From Acuticoccus mangrovi (GTDB lineage: Bacteria; Pseudomonadota; Alphaproteobacteria; Rhizobiales; Amorphaceae), in NCBI RefSeq assembly GCF_016411865.1, contig NZ_JAEKJA010000011.1, positions 180,240 to 244,239 on the forward strand: DNA of 64,000 nucleotides. Reading direction: 5' to 3'. Positions 58,754 to 64,000 of the stretch are shown piece after piece (position 1 is the stretch's first letter; every line of letters begins with the position of its first letter). A program made the position numbers and the translations under genes. The notes beneath the pieces are model-generated. The model was not told where the DNA came from. It saw only the letters and a list, made by a program, of their open reading frames with translations, and did not search any database.

Positions 58754-61098
58754 GCGGCGGCCCTCGCCTGGCGCGCCAGGCGGACGAGCCGGTCCGGCGT
58801 CATCGGCAGATCGCGGATGGCGACACCCAGCGGCCGCAACGCGTCCTCCACCGCCGAGGCCACCACCGCGGGCGCCGCGATGGTGCCGCTCTCGCCCGCC
58901 CCCTTCACGCCGAGCGGGTTGAGCGGGGTGGGCGATTCCATGTGATGGACCTCGACGCGCGGCACCACGTCCGCCGTCGCGAGGAGGTAGTCGGAATAGG
59001 TGCAGGTGAGCGGCTGGCCGGTGGCGTCGTAGCGCATCCACTCGTAGAGCGCGCTGCCGATGCCGTGCACCACGCCGCCGATGATCTGGCCGTCCACCAT
59101 CCGCGGATTGATGAGGCGGCCGCAGTCGTGGACCACCACGTAGCGCGTCAGCCGCACCACACCGGTGAACGGGTCCACCTCCGCCTCGGCCACATGGGTG
59201 CCGTTGCAGTAGGTGATGGCGTCGGGCTGAAAGTCGGCCGCGGCGGAGAGGCCGGGCTCGGCGCCCTTCGGCAACGAGAAGCCGGGGCTGCCGGAGAGGG
59301 CGGCGGCGATGTCGGCGATGCTGCGCCCCACCTCCGGGGCGCCGCGCAGAGACACCCGCCCGTCGATGAGCTCCAGGTCCTCCGCGGCGACCTCCAGCCA
59401 GTCGGAGGCGACGGCGAGGATCTTGTCGCGCACCTTGCCGGCGGCGAGGTGCACGGCGCTGCCGGCCGTCACCGCCTGACGGCTGGCGAAGGCGCCGAGA
59501 CCCAAGGGGCTCGCGTCGGTGTCGCCGGCGATCACCCGCACCTTCGCCGGGGCGATACCGAGGGCGGCGCCCGTCAGCTGGGCGAGCATCGTGACGGTGC
59601 CCTGCCCCTGCCCGCAGGCGCCGGTCGTGACCACCACCTCGCCGGACGGGCCGATGGTCACCGATGCGCTCTCGAACGGGCCGCGACCGGTGCCCTCCAC
59701 GTAGTTGGCGAGGCCGATGCCGAGGAAGCGCCCCTCGCGGCGGGCGGCGGCCCGGCGTTCCGGAAAGCCGTTCCAGTCGGCGGCGGCGAGGGCGCGGCGC
59801 TGACACTCGGCATAGTCGCCGCTGTCGTAGGTCATCTCGCCGCCGTCCCGGGTCTTGAGGCCGGTGCGGAACGGCAGCCGCTCCGCGGCGATCAGGTTGC
59901 GTCGCCGCACCTCGTCGCGAGCAAGACCCAGCCGCTCGGCTATCAAGTCGAGGATCCGCTCCATGATGAAGGTGCCCTGCGGCCGGCCGGCGCCGCGCGT
60001 CGGCGTGGTCGGCACCTTGTTGGTGAGGCACAGGCTGATGTCGAGCGCATAGGCCGGCAGCACATAGGGGCCGAGGAGGTTGGTCGCGGAGTTGTAGGGC
60101 AGCGCGACGCCGTAGGGGGTATAGGCGCCGTGGTCGTGCACCAGGGTGCCGCGCAGCCCGCGCAGGCGTCCGTCGGCGTCGGCGGCCACCTCCATGGACC
60201 AGAACTGGTCGCGCTCCTGCACCGTCGCGATGAAACTCTCGTAGCGGTCCTCCGCCCACTTCACCGGCAGTCCAGTGAGCTTCGCCGCCGCCGCGATGGC
60301 GAGCTCCTCGGGATGGAACACGAACTTCGGCCCGAAGCCGCCGCCCACGTCGGGTGGCACCACGCGCACCTGCCGCTCCGTCAGCCCCAAGGTGGTGACG
60401 AGCAGACGCTTGGCGCGGTGCGGCATCTGGGTGCTGTTCCACACCGTCAGCCGCTCCTCCATCGGGTCCCAGCGGGCGACCACGCCGCGCGGCTCGATCG
60501 AGTTGCCGCCGCCCTTGTGGAGGTGGAAGCGCTCGGCGAAGCGCACCGGCGCATCGGCGAAGGCGGCGTCGATGTCGCCATAGGCGGCGCTGGTGCGGGC
60601 GACGAGATTGTCGGGGCAGTCGAGCCGGGCCTGGGGGGCGTCCGGAGCGAGGCCGTCGCGCGGATCGACCACCGCCGGCAGCGGGTCGATGTCGACCATG
60701 ATCAGCTCGGCCGCGTCCTCGGCGACATGCCGACTCTCGGCGAGGATGAGGGCGATGGGCTCGCCCACGTGGCACACCTCGTCGCGGGCGAGCACGAAGG
60801 GATCGACGTCGAACTTGAGGGCACCCGAGGGCATCGCGACGGGAATCCGGTCCATCGTCAGGAGCGGGCGAAGATCCTCGTAGCGCAGCACGCGGTGAAC
60901 GCCGGGGAGCGCTTCGGCTTCCGCGACATCGATGGATCGTATATGACCATGAGCCTCCGGACTGCGCAGGAAGGCGGCATGGAGCAGGCCCGGCAGGGTG
61001 ATGTCGTCGAGAAAGCGGCCTTTGCCGCGCACGAGGGCGTCGTCCTCGAGCCGCGGCACGCTGATGCCGACGCCGGCGGGACGTTCGGCGAGCGTCAT
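58750..61098 (-). CDS. molybdenum hydroxylase catalytic subunit (CoxL-like large subunit)
   Basis: A 782-residue molybdopterin subunit of the xanthine oxidase family that would hydroxylate a carbon next to nitrogen or an aldehyde. Pieces in order: EDDALVRGKGRFLDDITLPG, GEPIALILAESRHVAEDAAE, DVGGGFGPKFVFHPEELAIA, TRGAGRPQGTF and GAGESGTIAAP with the catalytic Glu. The TRGAGR loop differs from the AYRCSFR of true CO dehydrogenase, so CO is not the substrate. No CoxG or chaperone gene is nearby. It is first in a seven-gene operon. ATG 61098 opens MTLAERPAGVGISVPR; an earlier frame start at 61242 was rejected. Confidence 0.95.
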   Translation of the reverse strand: MTLAERPAGVGISVPRLEDDALVRGKGRFLDDITLPGLLHAAFLRSPEAHGHIRSIDVAEAEALPGVHRVLRYEDLRPLLTMDRIPVAMPSGALKFDVDPFVLARDEVCHVGEPIALILAESRHVAEDAAELIMVDIDPLPAVVDPRDGLAPDAPQARLDCPDNLVARTSAAYGDIDAAFADAPVRFAERFHLHKGGGNSIEPRGVVARWDPMEERLTVWNSTQMPHRAKRLLVTTLGLTERQVRVVPPDVGGGFGPKFVFHPEELAIAAAAKLTGLPVKWAEDRYESFIATVQERDQFWSMEVAADADGRLRGLRGTLVHDHGAYTPYGVALPYNSATNLLGPYVLPAYALDISLCLTNKVPTTPTRGAGRPQGTFIMERILDLIAERLGLARDEVRRRNLIAAERLPFRTGLKTRDGGEMTYDSGDYAECQRRALAAADWNGFPERRAAARREGRFLGIGLANYVEGTGRGPFESASVTIGPSGEVVVTTGACGQGQGTVTMLAQLTGAALGIAPAKVRVIAGDTDASPLGLGAFASRQAVTAGSAVHLAAGKVRDKILAVASDWLEVAAEDLELIDGRVSLRGAPEVGRSIADIAAALSGSPGFSLPKGAEPGLSAAADFQPDAITYCNGTHVAEAEVDPFTGVVRLTRYVVVHDCGRLINPRMVDGQIIGGVVHGIGSALYEWMRYDATGQPLTCTYSDYLLATADVVPRVEVHHMESPTPLNPLGVKGAGESGTIAAPAVVASAVEDALRPLGVAIRDLPMTPDRLVRLARQARAAA

Positions 61099-61473
61099 GC
61101 CCGGCCCCGTGGGAAGAGGCCGCGAACGACGGGACCGAATCGCGTCACCATCGAGGGCTCCTCGGAGCCCGGCGCGGATGGCAAGCGTTTCGATTTCAAG
61201 GCGTCCGCCTCCTTCGGCCTCGCAGATCGCGACCGGCCGCACATCCTCATTCGTCTAATGATATGCTGCGACGGCCTCTGTGACATGTCAAAGACAAGCC
61301 GATCGATGCCCACTATTTCCGCTCCAGGACCGGAAATTGCCGACTGATTGAGCGAATTCGCGTCGCATTGACGATGAAGTAGTCGCCGGCGCGCATGGAG
61401 TGCGCTCCAATATCCGGCGCGGCGTCGGCCCGGATCAGACCGACGAGCCCCTCGGGCGCCCCGACGCGACGAT
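61099..61473. other. 375-bp region upstream of the hydroxylase operon
   Basis: No gene was recognised between the hydroxylase start and the end of the dipeptidase-like gene. It holds the operator at 61281-61290 and therefore the hydroxylase promoter. The leader from there to the ATG would be about 160-180 bases long, which is longer than for the flavoprotein operon. A GGGCGCC/GGCGCCC dyad at about 61453-61482 overlaps the end of the dipeptidase-like gene and may end its transcription. Confidence 0.45.
61281..61290. promoter_or_regulatory. second TGACATGTCA operator, upstream of the molybdenum-hydroxylase operon
   Basis: TGACATGTCA occurs here with the same 3' flank (AAAGAC-like) as at 52931-52940; on the minus strand both sites read TTTGACATGTCAC. 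The element contains TTGACA as a possible -35 box. The -10 box is unclear: CAGCAT stands at 17 bases, and the better-looking GCATAT and TATCAT stand at 19 and 22. It lies 183 bp upstream of the catalytic subunit ATG. I saw no third copy in the window. Confidence 0.65.
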
Positions 61474-62478
61474 TTAGGCGCCCCACACCTCGCGGTAGAC
61501 GCGCAGCAGGTTGAGGCCGAGAATCTTGCGCGTGTCGGCCTCGCCGTAGCCCCGGCGCAGCAGGCCGGCGGTGAGCGCCGGCAGCGTCCGCGGCGTCTCG
61601 ATGCCCTCCGGATAGTAGTGCGGCGGCGGCGGATAGACGTCGCGGTCCCACGCCCCGGCGACCACGAGACGCTCGTAGGAGGCGAGGGCCGCCTTGTCGT
61701 CGGATACCGGGTGCTGGCCCCAATAATAGTCGAGGCCGAGCGAGACGTGGTCGATCCCCGCGACGGCGACCAGGTGGTCGATGTGGTCGATGAAGGCGTC
61801 GAGCGTCGGCCGCGCGGCGGCCGAGATGAAGCCCGGGAACCCCACCGCGCCCACCACGCCGCCCGTCGCCGCCGCGGCGCGGATCTGCTCGTCGTCGATG
61901 TTGCGCACCGAGGGGTACACCGCCTTGGGGTTGGCGTGGGAGAAGATCACCGGCTGGGTGGACAGGGCCATCGCCTCGAGCCCGGTGCGGCGGCCGGTGT
62001 GCGAGCAGTCGATGATCACCCGGTGGGCGTTGCAGCGGGCGACGAAGGCGCGGCCGAACGTGGAGAGGCCCGCGTCTTCCGGCTCCTGCGCCCCGTCGCC
62101 GATGCGGTTGCGCACGTTGTAGGCGAGCTGCATCACGCCCACCCCGAGCCGCTTGAAGAAGGCCACCATGTTGAGGTCGCCGCCGATCGGATCGGTGCCC
62201 TGGAAGTGAAAGATCAGGCCGAGCTTGCCCTCCGCCTTCGCCCGCTCGATGTCCGCCGCGGTGGTGACGTGCACGAGGTCGTCGCGCATCGCGATGCGGT
62301 CGAGCCAGGCCGCGATCAGGGCGATCGCCTCGTGCGTCGGCCGCCAGCCGCCGACGGTGGGGGCGAACGCCGTCACCCCGCCCTCGCGGTACCACTCGGC
62401 ATAGTCCATGTCGCCCATCGGCAGCGGGCAGGCCGCGTCGATGACGATGGCGTCACGATGGAGATCGGCGGCGTTCAT
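61474..62478 (-). CDS. M19-family (membrane/renal dipeptidase-like) protein with altered metal site
   Basis: A 334-residue TIM-barrel protein of peptidase family M19. The later ligands are present: IIDCSHTGRRTGLEAM and PVIFSHANPKAVYPSVRNID (His, His) and HVSLGLDYYWG (Asp). The N-terminal HxD, normally in DGHNDLP, is replaced by DAACPLP, and the bridging Glu region reads IFHFQGTDPIGG with Gln. Only one metal ion, or none, may bind. The C-terminal GLLRRGYGEADTRKILGLNL is typical. It is coupled by ATGA to an oligopeptide-type ABC ATPase gene, so its substrate is probably what that transporter imports. Confidence 0.87.
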   Translation of the reverse strand: MNAADLHRDAIVIDAACPLPMGDMDYAEWYREGGVTAFAPTVGGWRPTHEAIALIAAWLDRIAMRDDLVHVTTAADIERAKAEGKLGLIFHFQGTDPIGGDLNMVAFFKRLGVGVMQLAYNVRNRIGDGAQEPEDAGLSTFGRAFVARCNAHRVIIDCSHTGRRTGLEAMALSTQPVIFSHANPKAVYPSVRNIDDEQIRAAAATGGVVGAVGFPGFISAAARPTLDAFIDHIDHLVAVAGIDHVSLGLDYYWGQHPVSDDKAALASYERLVVAGAWDRDVYPPPPHYYPEGIETPRTLPALTAGLLRRGYGEADTRKILGLNLLRVYREVWGA

Positions 62479-63439
62479 GCGGGGACTCCTTCGGCGGCGA
62501 CACGCTCGGCAAAATGGCAGCGCACCATCGCGCCGCCCACCGCGCGCAGCGTCGGCGGATCGACGCGGCAGCGCGCCTCCACCATCGGGCAGCGCGGGGC
62601 GAAGGCGCAGCCGGCCGCGTCGGCGAAGGCGTCCGCCGCCGTGGCGCCGAGCTGCGGGCGGGGCAGTCCCCGGCTCGGGTCCGGCGCCAGCGTCGAGGAG
62701 AGCAGCGCCCGGCTATAGGGGTGGCGCGGCGTGTCGAACAGCGCGTCGATGGCGGCGATCTCCACAGCCTCGCCGAGATACATCACCACCACGCGGTCGG
62801 CGAGGTGCTCCACCACCGCGAGATTGTGGCTCACGAACACCATCGTGAGCCCCATCTCCCGCCGCAGCCGCATCAGAAGGTTCAGCACCTGCGCCTGCAC
62901 CGACACGTCGAGCGCGGAGGTCGGTTCGTCGCAGATGAGGATCCGCGGCTCCAGGATCAGCGCCCGCGCGATGGCGACGCGCTGGCGCTGGCCGCCGGAG
63001 AGCTCGCCCGGATAGGCGTCGGCAAGGCGTGGCGGCAGCCCCACCTGCTCGAGCATCGCATCGACCTTGGCGCCGCGGTCGCCGGCGATGCCGTGCACCT
63101 TGAGCGGCTGCTCCACCAGGGCCCGGATGGTGCGGGTGGGGTTGAGCGAGGCGTAGGGGTCCTGAAACACCGGCTGGACCGTTCGCACCAGCTCGCGGCG
63201 GGGGATCTCGGCGAGCGAGCGGCCGTCGATGGAGATCGTGCCGGCGTCGGGCCTCAGGAGGCCGAGGATCATCTTGACGACCGTCGACTTGCCGCATCCG
63301 GACTCGCCGACGAGGCCCAGCGTCTCCCCGCGTGCCACCTCAAGCGACAGGTCGCGCACGGCGTAGAGCGTCCGCGCCTTGCCGAAGAGGCCGCCGGACA
63401 CGCGGAACCGGCGGGAGACGCCCTGCAGCGCGACGGCGC

Positions 63440-63443
<4 letters not shown>
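62475..63443 (-). CDS. oligopeptide/dipeptide ABC transporter ATPase (DppF/OppF-like)
   Basis: A 322-residue ATPase. Walker [22 protein letters not shown] loop: [13 protein letters not shown]. Signature: [17 protein letters not shown]. Walker [13 protein letters not shown]. Switch: [15 protein letters not shown]. The C-terminal oligopeptide-type extension contains a cysteine cluster ([14 protein letters not shown]), as in OppD/OppF proteins with an iron-sulfur site. The start is GTG 63443, overlapping the stop of the partner ATPase gene (GTGA); the sequence upstream of it in frame is an Arg/Pro-rich shadow. Confidence 0.93.

Positions 63444-64000
<557 letters not shown>

Noticed and set aside
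58750..61098. Carbon monoxide dehydrogenase
   Set aside because: The AYRCSFR active-site loop of true CO dehydrogenase is absent; the sequence has TRGAGR. Only membership of the wider xanthine oxidase family is supported.

Overview
The window is high-GC DNA (about 70% by eye) with tightly packed genes and many 4-bp ATGA or GTGA stop/start overlaps. The gene families point to an alphaproteobacterium, most likely of the Hyphomicrobiales (Rhizobiales). Supporting families include a LysR gene beside trxB, an ELM1-like protein, an FdsGBA formate dehydrogenase, an HdeA/HdeB-like protein, a DUF1624 membrane protein and a DUF993 protein. No rRNA, tRNA, CRISPR array, insertion sequence or phage gene was seen. 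One gene, a sulfotransferase at 25.1-26.2 kb, is strikingly AT-rich and looks acquired.

Layout. 0-4.6 kb: trxB redox neighbourhood with LysR, DUF1624, ELM1-like and Lrp genes. 4.6-8.1 kb: an EamA exporter, a CtBP-like dehydrogenase, a ThiF/MoeB-like enzyme and dut. 8.1-11.4 kb: a three-gene operon (oxidoreductase, DUF993 aldolase-like, TIM-barrel isomerase) behind a perfect 16-bp palindrome, probably for an unknown polyol or sugar. 11.6-16.9 kb: AI-2E permease, TetR, leucine dehydrogenase-like enzyme, a sulfotransferase with an extra C-terminal domain, and an empty or decayed stretch. 16.4-21.5 kb: GNAT, a HisD paralogue with altered metal ligands, an SDR and a class A penicillin-binding protein. 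22-25 kb: polA with a degenerate proofreading domain. 26.4-38.4 kb: a formate/oxalate module made of an OFA-type MFS carrier, a sensor kinase, an NtrC-like regulator lacking GAFTGA, a LysR regulator and fdsGBA-D with fdsC missing. 38.6-42.1 kb: HdeA-like and Pro/Gly/Arg repeat secreted proteins, tandem Usp and SulP carrier. 42.5-48.8 kb: an NMT1-type ABC transporter, a hydroxyacid dehydrogenase, DUF4396, TauE and a methyltransferase remnant.

48.9-61.3 kb is the most interesting part. Two minus-strand operons flank a GntR regulator on the plus strand. One encodes an FAD subunit, a small 2Fe-2S subunit, a creatininase-family hydrolase and a shikimate-dehydrogenase-like protein. The other encodes a three-subunit molybdenum hydroxylase followed directly by an NMT1-type ABC transporter that includes one binding protein without a signal peptide. 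Both promoters carry the same element, a TGACATGTCA palindrome overlapping a TTGACA box. I infer one regulon for uptake, hydroxylation, reduction and hydrolysis of an unidentified, perhaps N-heterocyclic, compound. 61.5-64 kb: an M19 dipeptidase-like protein missing several metal ligands, in an operon with two oligopeptide-type ABC ATPases, the last of which runs off the end.
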